In this document: piece by piece, positions 46,620 to 57,373 of the stretch
Layout: each line of letters opens with the position of its first letter
Numbering within the stretch: position 1 is the stretch's first letter
Assembly (NCBI GenBank): GCA_023213395.1
Contig: CM041465.1
Coordinates: 80,855,741-80,919,740 of the forward strand
Direction: 5' to 3'
Length of the DNA stretch: 64,000 nucleotides
DNA from: Cycas panzhihuaensis
Lineage: Eukaryota; Cycadophyta
Made by a program: the position numbers and the translations under genes
Notes under the pieces: generated by a model
What the model saw: only the letters and a program-made list of their open reading frames with translations
The model's database searches: none
What the model was told of the DNA's origin: nothing

Positions 46620-46920
46620 CAAAGTAGTAACTTTACTTTGAAACCACAATATTTGTTACCTAATCATGGTTTGTGTACAAGATCACAATATTTTTGTTTC
46701 CAAAACTATGCCTCTATTACAAAAGTATAATATTTACTGCCTTACTATAGTTTATGCATAACACCACTAGTTTCATGTAGCTCAACTTGTAGTTTATGTT
46801 GGAACTCATAGTTTTTTAAAAGTCACAATTGTAGTTTACATAGGAAGTCATAATTTTAGAAAAATTATGATTATAATTTACATTGAAGGCTACTATTTTT
46901 ACTAGTAAAACTGATAAAAT
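46620..46920. repeat. Degenerate 42-bp minisatellite
   Basis: Successive units are recognisable at a 42-bp step, for example tatagtttatg, tgtagtttatg, tgtagtttac and tataatttac. About six or seven diverged copies; the last three are the clearest (about 46789-46914). Confidence 0.72.
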
Positions 46921-46968
46921 AATATATTTATATGCTTCCCAATGTTGCTTTGATAAAACGGTCACTGT

Positions 46969-46994
46969 TAAAACCATGGAGATCCATGGTTTTA
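46969..46994. other. Perfect inverted repeat (hairpin)
   Basis: Arms taaaaccatgg and ccatggtttta, 11 bp each, separated by agat. It has no T run after it in a bacterial-terminator sense; a chance or replication-derived palindrome is likely. Confidence 0.8.
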
Positions 46995-47154
46995 CTAAAT
47001 AATATGCCCAAATATTTTCATAGATAAGATGCATAAAATTAGGAAAATAAGGTTAGATTTTAGAGACTATTAAAATGTTGTCAAATTGTTTACTCAAGCC
47101 ATGGTGAATTAAGTGTGCATGGGAGAATTTAGAGAGAATACTTTTAGAGTTAGT

Positions 47155-47362
47155 TGTAAAATAGATTCTCTCATGTGTCTTTATTGATCATTTGTAAATG
47201 TATAAATATAATTCAAAGTGTACCAGATAAATGGAAACCACTTAATGAGATTATGCTACTTGTCATTCTAGAGGAGAAAGGGGGAAATGATACATGACCC
47301 TTACAAGAAACTTTAAGCAACCTAGATAAAACATTACTCTAGACAAAACATTACCTTTTACA
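47155..47362 (-). repeat. Element H 3' LTR
   Basis: Starts tgtaaaatagattctc and ends taccttttaca. Shares ctctcatgtgtctttatt and ggaaaccacttaatgagatt with 52174-52380. Confidence 0.92.
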
Positions 47363-47384
47363 GCCCCTCTTAATGTTTTATCTG

Positions 47385-48187
47385 TTTTAATCCTAAATGA
47401 TTTCTAAAAGCAACAAATTTTTCCCTTCCAAGGGTTTGGTGAAGACATCAGTATTTTGATTTCCTGACATGCAATATAGGAGCTCAACTTCTTTGTTCTG
47501 TACTTTTTCCCTAATGAAATGGTGATGTACTTATATATGCTTATTTCTTGTATGTAACACTAGATTCTTGGTCATTTTGATGGTACTTTGGTTATCACAG
47601 AATAACTGAGTAGGTACTGTTTATTCTTGTCCAAGGTCCTTAAGAAGTTGTTTGATCCAAATTCCTTCACAGGATGCATTAATTGTTGATTTATACTCAA
47701 CCTCTATTGAAGACAAAGCAACTATGTATTACTTTTTGCTGTTATAGGAAATTAAGGATGTTCCTAAAAAGAAGTAATATCCTGATGCTGATTTTTTGTC
47801 TATTATATCTCCAACCCAGTCAGAATAATAAAAACCTATTAGCTACATGTTGTTATCTTTTCTATATTCTAATACAAGATTTATGGTTCTTTTTAGATAC
47901 TGCAAGATTCCTTTTGTAGCATTCTAGTGAGGTATTTTAGGATTTTCCATAAATCTGGAAACTATACCAACTGCATAAGAAATGTTTGGTCATGTAGTTG
48001 TGAGATAAATTAGACTTCCAATCAGTTGCTTGTATAGCATTGCATCAACTAATTGTGCCTGTTGTTTAATGTTTAACACACATCCAGTTTCTATTGGAGT
48101 GGTGACACTATTGCAACTTTCAATATTAAACTTATTCAACTAGTTTTTAACATATTTTGACTAAGATAAAACAACAGAATCATTATT
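47385..48187 (-). pseudogene. Element H RNase H region, decayed
   Basis: The reading from the RT end continues on the minus strand through a block equivalent to copia RNase H, with a YKSTINAS-like stretch near 47680-47700 and the final tail near 47400-47460. It is less clear than the upstream RT, with stops in all frames, and is assigned mainly from its place between RT and the PPT. Confidence 0.6.
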
Positions 48188-48840
48188 TTATTTAATTTTA
48201 ATCCCAAGATAATAGTGCAACATTCCAAGATCTGTCATTTTAAATACTTTTTCAAATCTCTTCTTGATGAATGCGATGGGGTCTTCGTCATCCCCTATGA
48301 TTAGCATGTCATCCACATATACTACTATGATGGATTTTAATCCTTGATTAAATTTCACATATAAGCTATGATATGAATCACACTTATGGAAGCCATTTTG
48401 AGTTAGATATGCATTCAACTTAGCATACCAAGCTCTTGGTGCTTGTTTGAGCCCATATAAAGCATTTTCTAGTTTGTAGACCATATTTTCTTGTCCTAAC
48501 TTTATGTATCCTTTAAGATGATACATATACACTTCTTCTTGTAGATCTCCATTTAGGAAGGCACTCTTAACATCCATCTGGTAAATCTTCCATCGTTTCT
48601 AAGCTATAATTACAATTACCGTTCTCACAGTATTCAACTTGGCTATTAGAGAGAATGTTTCTTCATAATCTAATCTAGCTATTTATGTGTAGCCTTTTGC
48701 TATTAGTCTTGCCTTGTATTTCTTAATTTTGCCATTTAGTTTTTCTTTTACACTATATACCCATTTGCAGTTTACAATGGATTTATCCTTAGGCGGTATT
48801 ACCAGATCCCATGTTTCATTTTTATAAATGGCCTTCACCT
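48188..48840 (-). pseudogene. Element H reverse transcriptase
   Basis: The 129-codon open frame 48188-48577 begins MDVKSAFLNGDLQEEVYMYH and carries LENALYGLKQAPRAWY, then SIIVVYVDDMLIIGDD (intact catalytic YVDD) and LGMLHYYLGIKI. It is a well-preserved copia RT palm. The N-terminal RT region (48590-48840) is in other frames with stops. This is the best-kept RT active site in the window. Confidence 0.88.
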
Positions 48841-49231
48841 CTCCATCCATTGCTACTCTCCAAGCTAGAAAGTTTCTTGCCTCTTTGTAAGTATTTAGTT
48901 TAATAGTATAGACCAGAGCTTATGGTTTCTGAGACCTTGTTTGATGCTCAAATACTTCCCCCCTTGTTTCTTCAAGGGTTTTGAGATACCACTTTGGTGA
49001 TATTTTGGAGATTTGTTCATGTGATTATCTTATTTCTTCACCTTCTGAATGTAAGTCTAAACCACTAGCTTATTGAGTATCAAATGGATGAGTACTAGAG
49101 TCACTTGTTTGTTGTGTATCAAATGAATCCTCATCTAAATTATTACTTTATATTACAACACTATTATATGTAATGTCTAATTTATCTTATGGCTGACTTC
49201 TCTCTGGCATTTGATCACTAATGTTTATTTC

Positions 49232-50242
49232 TTAGTGATCAGCTTCTATGAGTCTTTTCCTTTTATCAAATATCACATCTTTGCTTACATAAAGTTTATT
49301 TGTCTTTAGATCAAGACAATGATATGCCTTTGAGCAATTACTATACCCAACCATTATACATTCTATGCTTTTGTTATCTAACTTGGTTCTTTTCTTGTTG
49401 GGAATGTGTACATATGCTTTGCAACCAAAAATCTTAAGATGACTTACATTCAGTTTGTGACCTATCCATGCCTCTTCTGATGTTACCTCCTCTAGTGATT
49501 GAGTTAGACTCTTATTGATCAAGTATACATCTATGTTTACAGCTTTTGCCCAATATTTCTTTGTGGATTCACTATCATTTAACATACATCGAACCATTTC
49601 TACAACTGTTCTATTCATTCTTTCTATTACCCTATTTGATTAAAGTGTATACAGAGTTGTGACTTGTCTGTGGATTCCATGTATTTTACATAAATGAGTG
49701 AATTCATTGGATATGAACTCACCTCTTCCATATGAGCGAATGCATTTTATCTTCTTGTTACTTTCTAGTTCAGCTTCAGCTTTAAATTCTTTAAAATAAT
49801 AGAAAGTCTCATATTTACTGGACAAAAAATGCACCCATGCTTTTCTATAGAAATCATCAATGAAAGTTAAAAAATATGTTTCTCCATTTATTGAAACTGG
49901 TATGAACGGACCACATAGATTAATATGAATTAGATCCAGCTTATCCTATGCATGCCATGTGCTTTTTGAAAATGGAATCCTGTGTTGTTTCCCCATCATA
50001 CAACTTTTACATATAAACGAGTTAAATGAAATATTAGGCAATCTAATCACCATCTTTGTTCATTTTTGTTTTTCTAATCTATCATATGAAATATGACCAT
50101 ACTTCAAATACCACATTTTCATAGCAAGTAAATTTATATCATAAGGGGATTTTGTGGGTCCTTTATCAGGCAGTACATGAGTAGAGAGAAGCTTATAAAA
50201 CCTATTACATTTTTCTCCCTTTGCTATTATAACACCATTCAT
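49232..50242 (-). pseudogene. Element H integrase, decayed
   Basis: Open frames in order on the minus strand: the zinc-binding part KYGHISYDRLEKQK (50060-50242), the core with KIKCIRSYGRGEFISNEF (49640-49834, second catalytic Asp replaced), and the 128-codon frame 49232-49618 starting MNRTVVEMVRCMLNDS and continuing YWAKAVNIDVYLIN, EEAWIGHK, HLKIFGCKAYVHI, ECIMVGYSN and YVSKDVIFDK. All are standard copia landmarks. Confidence 0.87.
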
Positions 50243-50250
50243 TTTTATAT

Positions 50251-51482
50251 CTAGAATGTAACAAAGGTCTTTCTCATCAAATACTGTTTTTTTAATCCTG
50301 GTACAAAGAATACATTACCTATCTGTTGAATATTTCCATTAATTTCTATGGAAATTTGGCCTATTCCCTTTATATGCAAAGGGAAATTATCCCCTAATTC
50401 TCTAGATTTGTCAAGATCATATGGTTTGATGATTTCAAACCATTCTTTAATTACTGTCATGTGATGTGAGGCTCCTAAATCAACATACCAATTTTCTAAA
50501 ATGTTGGCACTCGATGCTAATGCTACTATGAATGTTGTTTCAACTTCTTCTTCTATAATGTCTCATTCTCTATTGTAGTTTCCTATTACTTGCTTCCCCT
50601 TTTGAATTTTGGCCCTTCTCTAGTGACATTGGTATAGAAAGTGACCTGTCTGTCCACAATGGTAGCAAACATCAAAGGCTCTATAGCTTCTTGAAAATGG
50701 CAAGATTTACCACAATTGAAGCATACTCTTACATCATGTGGTGGATTAAGGATTGGTCTTCATCATCCCCTTCCTTCATTCCAATGACCTTCGTAGTCTG
50801 TTGTTATTCTTCCTCATGTCTTGGGATTATATTGTCCCCTTCCTCAACCTCCCAAGTGAAGTTTAGTCACAAGTGCTTCTTCAACCTCTAAGTCTTCTTC
50901 ATATCTCTAATTCCTTTGCTCCTAACTGAGCATTTGACCTGTAAGAACATCAAAGGTTATAGTAGTAATTTGGCCTTGTCTAGTCAATATGTTTACCATG
51001 TTATCAAATGACTTTGGTAATTTGTTGAGTATAAGATGCATTAATTTAGTGTCAGTTATTTTGTCTCTAGCTGTGAGGAGAGCAATTTTAATATTAGATA
51101 ATTTGGTTATAAAGTTTGATACAGTTTGACCTTCTTTCGTCTTGATCTTATAAAGTTCTTCTCTTAGAGTAATAATCCTGGCTTCATTTTTCTGACTAAA
51201 TGTAGAGGAAATTATTTTCTATATCTCATGAGTGCTTTCAACACCATCTACATAGACTAGCAAAGAATCAGAGATTGAAAGTTTAAGTATAGAAAGTGTA
51301 ATGCTGTTTCTTTCCTCCCAATTTAGTAAATCGACTATGTCAGAGGGTTGTTTTTCATCACCACTAATGATTTTCCAGGCATGCTTGGCTCTTAAGAGAC
51401 CTTCTATCTTGATTTTCTAAATATTGAAATTAATTTCAATTAATTTATTATTCTCAAATGAGGAATTAGCAGAGGAGGCCAT
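50251..51482 (-). pseudogene. Element H gag with intact zinc knuckle, and protease
   Basis: Gag starts at ATG 51482 (MASSANSSFENNKLIEINFN) and includes AKHAWKIISGDEKQ, LREELYKIKTKEGQTV and LILNKLPKSFDNMV, the copia gag helices (UBN2/DUF4219 type). The knuckle CYHCGQTGHFLYQC is complete at about 50626-50673. Protease follows: SHHMTVIKEWFEIIKPYD and NVFFVPGLKK at 50251-50480. A few stops interrupt the frame. Confidence 0.85.
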
Positions 51483-52161
51483 GATTAACCACAAAATTTA
51501 ATTTCTGACAGGATTGTACGATATAGATGGTTGCATAGATTTTTGTGCAAAAATCAAAGTGTAAGGATAGGAAAAAATAAGATGCCAATTGATAAATCTT
51601 AAAAATGGGTGTTTAGATTTGAAGTTATTTTTCCAAAACTCTCTTAGGTCTAAGAGAAACAACACTGTCAATGTGCAAACCTGTACCTCTAGGATTTTGA
51701 GAAAATGATAAATAAACCCTCAAAACTGAGAAAAAACTCAACAAAATATGATCCAATCTCTTCAATTTATAATGAGAGAGAGTTTAGGTACTTAATACCT
51801 GGGATTCAAGTCATATTTTTGAGAAAATTTGAAGTGGAAGGCCTCCAAAACCATGTGCATATAAAACTAGCTAAAAGTCCCTTGAAATGGCTTTAAATGA
51901 CATTGGTCATGAAGAGAAAAATTTCAAGGGGATTCTGATCTATAATCTGGGTAAGTTTCGTGAGATTCTGACAACTTTGGTTTTTTGACGTCTATATAAT
52001 TTCGTACTCTATTTGTACTCAGCTCTATACACAGATCACAAACCTTTATATGAGACTTGGCTTGATGAATATCTCAGTTCTTCTTTGACTTACTTGACCC
52101 AATGCTCCTTTTGGTTATCAAAGACCTAATTCTCTCATATGCAGGGGAACTTCAACAACCT
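51483..52161 (-). other. Element H leader
   Basis: Non-coding, 0.7 kb between PBS and gag; nothing further is seen. Confidence 0.65.
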
Positions 52162-52173
52162 GCTCTGATACCA

Positions 52174-52380
52174 TGTAAAAAGGATTCTCTCATGTGTCTT
52201 TATTAATCATTTACAAATGTATAAATACAATTCAAAGTGTACGGGACAAATGGAAACCACTTAATGAGATTGTGCCACTTGTCATTCTGGAGGAGAAAGG
52301 GGGCAATGATATATGACCCTTACAAGAAACTTTAAACAACATAGATAAAATATTACTCTAGACAAAACATTACTTTTACA
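52174..52380 (-). repeat. Element H 5' LTR with PBS
   Basis: Starts tgtaaaaaggattctc next to the PBS complement 52162-52173 and ends attacttttaca, then ttagt. Confidence 0.92.
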
Positions 52381-52385
52381 TTAGT

Positions 52386-53518
52386 TACTATGAGCTTTAA
52401 ATCCATTAGGATGCTACTAGCTATTCTTTTGAAGCATTTTATTCTCATCTTCTTTAGTTTTCCTACTTTTCAACAAGCTTCTTTCCTCATTTTTTCCATG
52501 CTTACCTTCTATCTTTATGTTTGAATAATTTGATAGCGAATTAAGTATGTAAATATAAGGCAAATATCCTTTTGAGATATACATTTTTTTTATTTATAGT
52601 TGTCTTTCATTTTCACTGATAGATTTAGTTGATTTGTATATTTGCTTCCCAACATTCCACTAACCATCATCCATTCTTCTTTCTAACATTTGATGTTCAT
52701 AAAGTTTTCAATCTTGTTAATAACACTCTTGTTTTTAAGTGGATTCCAATATAATACCCACATATTATTTGGTTTCTTATGTGATTTAACTAACCCTTTC
52801 ATATAGATTTTCTATATCTTGTCTAGGTCTAGGATTACTTGGTCTTCCTACTCCTAATATTTACTTCCATTTCTAATTTATTAGCTTTCTTCATTTTGAG
52901 AAATTTCACTAGTGAAACATAAATGTTGCCAAAATTTATCAATTTTAATAAGTTTAAGTATTCTATAATTATGTATTTTTTTAAGATTTAACATATTTTC
53001 ACTCTTTTTTTCTTTTAAGAAATTATCTAAGTGCAACAAAAATACTACCAAAATTTCTATATAAACTCTTTGTTCAATTTGATTTTAAAGCATCTATAAG
53101 CATCTTTTAGTTCTTTTTAATACCTTTTATTTTGAAAAATATTGTAGGCGCAATAAAATTATTACCAAAAAATCCTAAATTCTTAGATGCTTAAGATTTG
53201 TTTTATCATGTTTTACTCTTTTATATCACTAGACTTACATGTTTATACATCAAATCTATAATCTAGCAAATATTTTATAGATTTTGAGAACTCTTTTACT
53301 TATTTTTTTTATAGAAAGATATTTAAGTATATAAGGGGCATGCTATCCAATTTTCTTAGGGGTTTCTTTCTAACCTTTTGAGATTTGCTTTGGGCCAATT
53401 CATTTTATTAGTTTTAGTTTATCTTTACTTAATTCATTTATATCATCATATCTTATTCTCTTTTGTGCTAACTTTTATGGAGACCAAAGAGGAGTGTAAT
53501 TAAAATGTATAGTAACAA

Positions 53519-53520
<2 letters not shown>
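52386..53520. other. Unassigned AT-rich DNA with three degenerate ~120-bp repeats
   Basis: No coding frame recognised. At about 52891, 53011 and 53128 a similar block recurs (tttaagaaattatctaagtg, then caacaaaaatactaccaaaa), spaced about 118-120 bp, so three diverged tandem copies are likely between 52880 and 53240. Confidence 0.55.

Positions 53521-53559
<39 letters not shown>
53521..53559. repeat. (TAA)n microsatellite
   Basis: Thirteen uninterrupted TAA units, followed by taaacaaataaataaag. Confidence 0.95.
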
Positions 53560-53564
<5 letters not shown>

Positions 53565-55212
53565 CAAATAAATAAAGAGTAAGTGAAGGTTCACCTAACT
53601 TTTATTTACACCTCCTACTACTTGATTACTTGCTTATTACCTCTTTTGTTCAAAAGAGGAAAGAAGGTGTTTATCTCAATTTTTAGGTTAGAAATAATTA
53701 CAAGTGTAAGTGAAAGTCATTACAATATCTACTTGTGTATGTTGTTTGACTATTTGCTTCTTCTCATTCATCACTTAGTTTGATTATCCTTTTATCATAC
53801 GTTTTTTGTTATTTTTTATGAAATCCAAAGTTCATATAATTGCATTTAATATTTGATATTTGTTCTCTTTAGATCTACTTAGGTACACACCTAGTAGAGG
53901 AGGGGTTAGTATGCCAAACCTTATCCACCAGTTATAGCTAGTCTTATACTCAAGATGATGGCTTCATAATCACTTTTGACTGAGAGATATAATATATGAC
54001 TATCCCTTAATTACATATGACCATTAGAACTAAGGTAGCACCTTGGTCTTTTATTAAGACTTGGTTTCTTCTTTCTCTTATTTTTCTCTAGAGATAGGCT
54101 ATCTAGAGTTGGATGTGAGAAATGATAAGCCTTTAACATTCATGGGTGGATTAAGTAATAGTACAAGTCCCTAAATAGTTGACCACTAGAGAGGTTATTA
54201 ATCTAGAGTCTAACTTATTTGTATCTTTCTCCCCATTAGTCCCTTTTTTTCTCAAGTTATTATTTAAGAGGTCCACCTGTGTATGATGTAGTTGGCTTTT
54301 GGTTAGGGTAGGTTATGCCTTTACCTTTTTTTCTCCTTTTGGGTGGGGGTTGCGTATGTGTAGGGTATGGGGGACAGGTGTGGGGGTGAGGCAACAGAGA
54401 AGGAATACTTTGATGATTAGGCCCTAGGATAACAACTAACTCTAGGATGTATACACCTTGATAACCCTTCTAATTCTCAAGATATTTTTTTATTTGTTAT
54501 AAGCCTCTCTTGAGAGGATTAGTTAGATGTATTACATACTTGTTAACTATTTCCTTCATCATGTTATGTAGTCCTAGTTTACAGTTAGAGTATGAGGGTG
54601 TTCGATCCTATAGCACTTTAAACTAGGTCAAATCATGTCACCTTAACATAGGCATCTATCATATATATGTACTTATTTAGCTCCTTATGTTTTTTAGAGG
54701 GGAGTACTTGAGTCCTCTAAATCTTCCATGGCCTCCTCTCTTAAGACTTCTTTTCATTGTCTAGTAGGGATTCAATTCTTTCTTTAGGGGAATAGAGAAA
54801 GGTTCAGAAAGGCTTTAGGATTCTATTATAAGCTATATTAGATGGCACCTAACAAAAGTAATAACATATGTGTATATCAACTAATACATTAATAGAAACC
54901 TAGTACCTTCTATTAAGAGAAAGGTACTTAGAAGGCTAACTTATAACTTTTGTTTCTACTTTATTTATTGCACATCTTATATGTCAACTAAGAAAGTACC
55001 AAACTCAAAAGGGAATCTTAAAAAATTTAAATATGTCACAAAGCCCATGATAATAAATAGAAAACAATGTTAGCAGTCTAATAATTTAGTATAATATTAT
55101 ATATAAAAAATCAAAGTATTGATTAGATGATGAATAATGTAAATACAGATGTTTAAACCTCTTCGAGGTGAGGGATAATTTAGGAATTGAAGCATCACAA
55201 CAAATGTTAGTC

Positions 55213-55214
<2 letters not shown>
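53560..55214. other. Unassigned DNA between the two TAA microsatellites
   Basis: No coding domain, LTR pair or RNA gene recognised. It includes a G-rich tract at 54341-54390 and several pyrimidine-rich stretches. Confidence 0.45.
54341..54390 (+). other. G-rich tract with G-quadruplex potential
   Basis: Five runs of at least three G (ggg, ggggg, ggg, ggggg, ggggg) occur within about 50 bases in AT-rich surroundings. Loops between the runs vary from one to about thirteen bases. Confidence 0.65.

Positions 55215-55260
<46 letters not shown>
55215..55260. repeat. (TAA)n microsatellite, second copy
   Basis: About fifteen TAA/ATA units; same motif as 53521-53559. Confidence 0.95.
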
Positions 55261-55261
<1 letters not shown>

Positions 55262-56300
55262 CCAAATTGATCTTAATATTTGAGCACTCTCATATATATA
55301 TTCATTCGATTAGGGCCTATTGGGGTTGACTTCTATGAAGATAGTGATGATATATTTAGGCTTGTAATAATTTTACTCTTCTTAAGATACTTCACCCTTG
55401 AAATATAGTCATATGAGAAGAATTGATGAAGTTTGTAAGCCATATATAGATCTATAAACTTGTTCCTTTCCTTAAGAAACTTCACTTACAAAATGTAGGA
55501 GAGGCATCATACATCTTCAACTTATTGCCCACTAAAGCTACAATATCAAAGGGATTTAGTTTGCTTTTATACCTTCTTCTAGAAGCAACTAATATTCATC
55601 TCCTTCTCATTTATGATAATGCCTTATCTAGGATGACTTATGTATAGAATTTTATATTTAAATGATCTTAGGATTTATTTATTATGAATTCAACTTATTT
55701 GAGGTCCTATGTATTATCTATATATTTTATCCAAGGGAAGTTATCTTTAAAAGGGGAAATTATCTTAGGGACAAAGAGATGAAATAAGTGTGAACAAGGA
55801 GTATAAATTTCATGGTATAGTTTCCCTATCCTAGTTATGAAATGATTAGAAAGGGATAGTGAGGACAAAGGAGTAGGTCATGAGATTTAAATTGATGGGT
55901 ATAGAGTGAATTTCATATAGATATAGGGATTATTGAGGGATACAAGCGAGTGGTGTTCTAATCATAGATATGATATGTGAGGATTGGTAGAGAGACAAGA
56001 GAATAAGGAGGAGGATGTAGATGAAGGAAATGATTTGGGGGTAAGCAATAAGAGGAATATAGAAAATAATAAATAATAGGGTCTATATGATAAGAAATAA
56101 GACTAGGGGTATAACATAGGTTCCCATTATAGGTATGGCATATATAAGAAGGATGTTCAAGGAGTGGACGATGAGAGGATAGATTTAGATTATGAATAAG
56201 ATAAGTGAAATGAGCATATAATGGAAATGTATAGAGAACAAGGGTAAAAATGACCATGAGAATCTATACATACTTAAGCTTGCCTTAATGCCATGTGAAT
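55261..56300. other. Unassigned purine-rich DNA
   Basis: No coding domain. From about 55790 to 56260 the plus strand is strongly purine-rich (for example gagaataaggaggaggatg). A 99-codon minus frame (55958-56257) is a by-product of this composition, reading as a low-complexity His/Tyr/Leu/Pro/Ser sequence. Confidence 0.45.
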
Positions 56301-56737
56301 TCTTACCATATCTTTGTATCTTTAGCATAATAAGCATTACACCAAATTAGATGATAAATGCATAGAAAACATTAGTTTATGTGGAAAACATTTTTTGGAA
56401 AAAAATCTACACTCAAAAGATGGATGATTGACTAGAAATACTAATGGATATATTAAAAATTATTAGGTGATTAAAACTTGAATGATTGGATTATATTTAA
56501 CCCTTTTTTATATGACCCCAAAGTGTATGCCCAACTAAGAGTTATAAATCTTTGAATAGTTTTTAGACTCTTCCAAAAGTTTATGTCTTCTAAATGACAT
56601 CCTTGACTCTACTCAAGACCACACAAAACATTAAAAGTTACCATGTGTTAACCTTTAATTGTGTTTATTAACATCCCCTCTTAATGCAAATATAGGATTC
56701 AAGACTTAATGTATAATTAAAGATCAACTTGATATCT
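56301..56737 (-). repeat. Element J 3' LTR end and PPT (copia remnant)
   Basis: The sequence ends tgtttattaaca at 56673, followed by tcccctcttaatgc, the PPT complement as in other copia elements here. The LTR start is not defined because the 5' LTR of J is outside the window. The internal region resumes at 62704 beyond element I, where copia RNase H is found on the same strand. Confidence 0.5.
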
Positions 56738-57324
56738 TATCAGGACAACTTATAAGGAAAACTTTCAATCTCACACACATAAACTTAAAATAAGGAAGAT
56801 CCAAAGAATAGGGAAAGTTATTTTATTTCTAATTATATTTCATTATATTCAATCTATTAAGAGACAATCTAAAATTATATTTATATAAGTAAAAGTCGGA
56901 AGTCTAAAATATTCTAACGTTAACCATAAAAAGTTCTTAATTACCTAAAATATTAAATAAAACCATGCTTTTAAGTTAAGTCCTACTAAAAAATTAGACC
57001 ACTAAGGATTATTACATAAAAATAAAAACTAGTCTAAAATTAACAACTAATTTTAAACATACAAAATAAATCTCAAATTTTAGGCATTTTTAAAGCATTT
57101 TTTTGGATGAAAAATTAAGAGGCCTATAATGGGGCCTTTAGCTTAGTCATAAGCTAGTTTGATATATTCTACTCAGATAGACTTTCAAGTTGGTATAAAA
57201 ATTAGATTTTGACTCAAAGTAAAATGTTATGCTTTAATTAGTAGACCCTAAAATTTAGAAGAAAAAGACTAAAAAAGTAAAAAGTGGATTAAGTTATGAT
57301 GGAGGTCTAAATGCTCCTATATCA
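56738..57324 (-). repeat. Element I 3' LTR
   Basis: Pairs with 62111-62703. The shared blocks include aattagtagaccctaaaatt, agaagaaaaagactaaaaaa and ttctactcagata. Confidence 0.87.
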
Positions 57325-57373
57325 TCCTCTCCAAGTTTAAAAGAAATTTACCCTTATGAGTTATTATGATAAA

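Larger units (their letters stand above)
47155..52380 (-). mobile_element. Element H: compact Ty1/copia retrotransposon
   Basis: LTRs of 208 and 207 bp (47155-47362, 52174-52380) with TGTAAAA and TTTTACA ends. Perfect target duplication ttagt (47150-47154, 52381-52385). Perfect PBS complement gctctgatacca (52162-52173) and a PPT complement gcccctctt (47363-47371). Minus-strand order is gag, protease, integrase, RT, RNase H. By eye the LTRs are about 93% identical. Zinc knuckle and YVDD are intact, but stops break the polyprotein. It is the simplest complete element here, with no nested insertion. Confidence 0.92.

Noticed and set aside
53521-53559. CRISPR or centromeric array
   Set aside because: The tract is a simple trinucleotide repeat; no spacer-repeat architecture or long satellite array occurs in the window.
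55958-56257. 99-codon minus frame rich in His, Tyr, Leu, Pro and Ser
   Set aside because: It is a composition artefact of the purine-rich plus strand.
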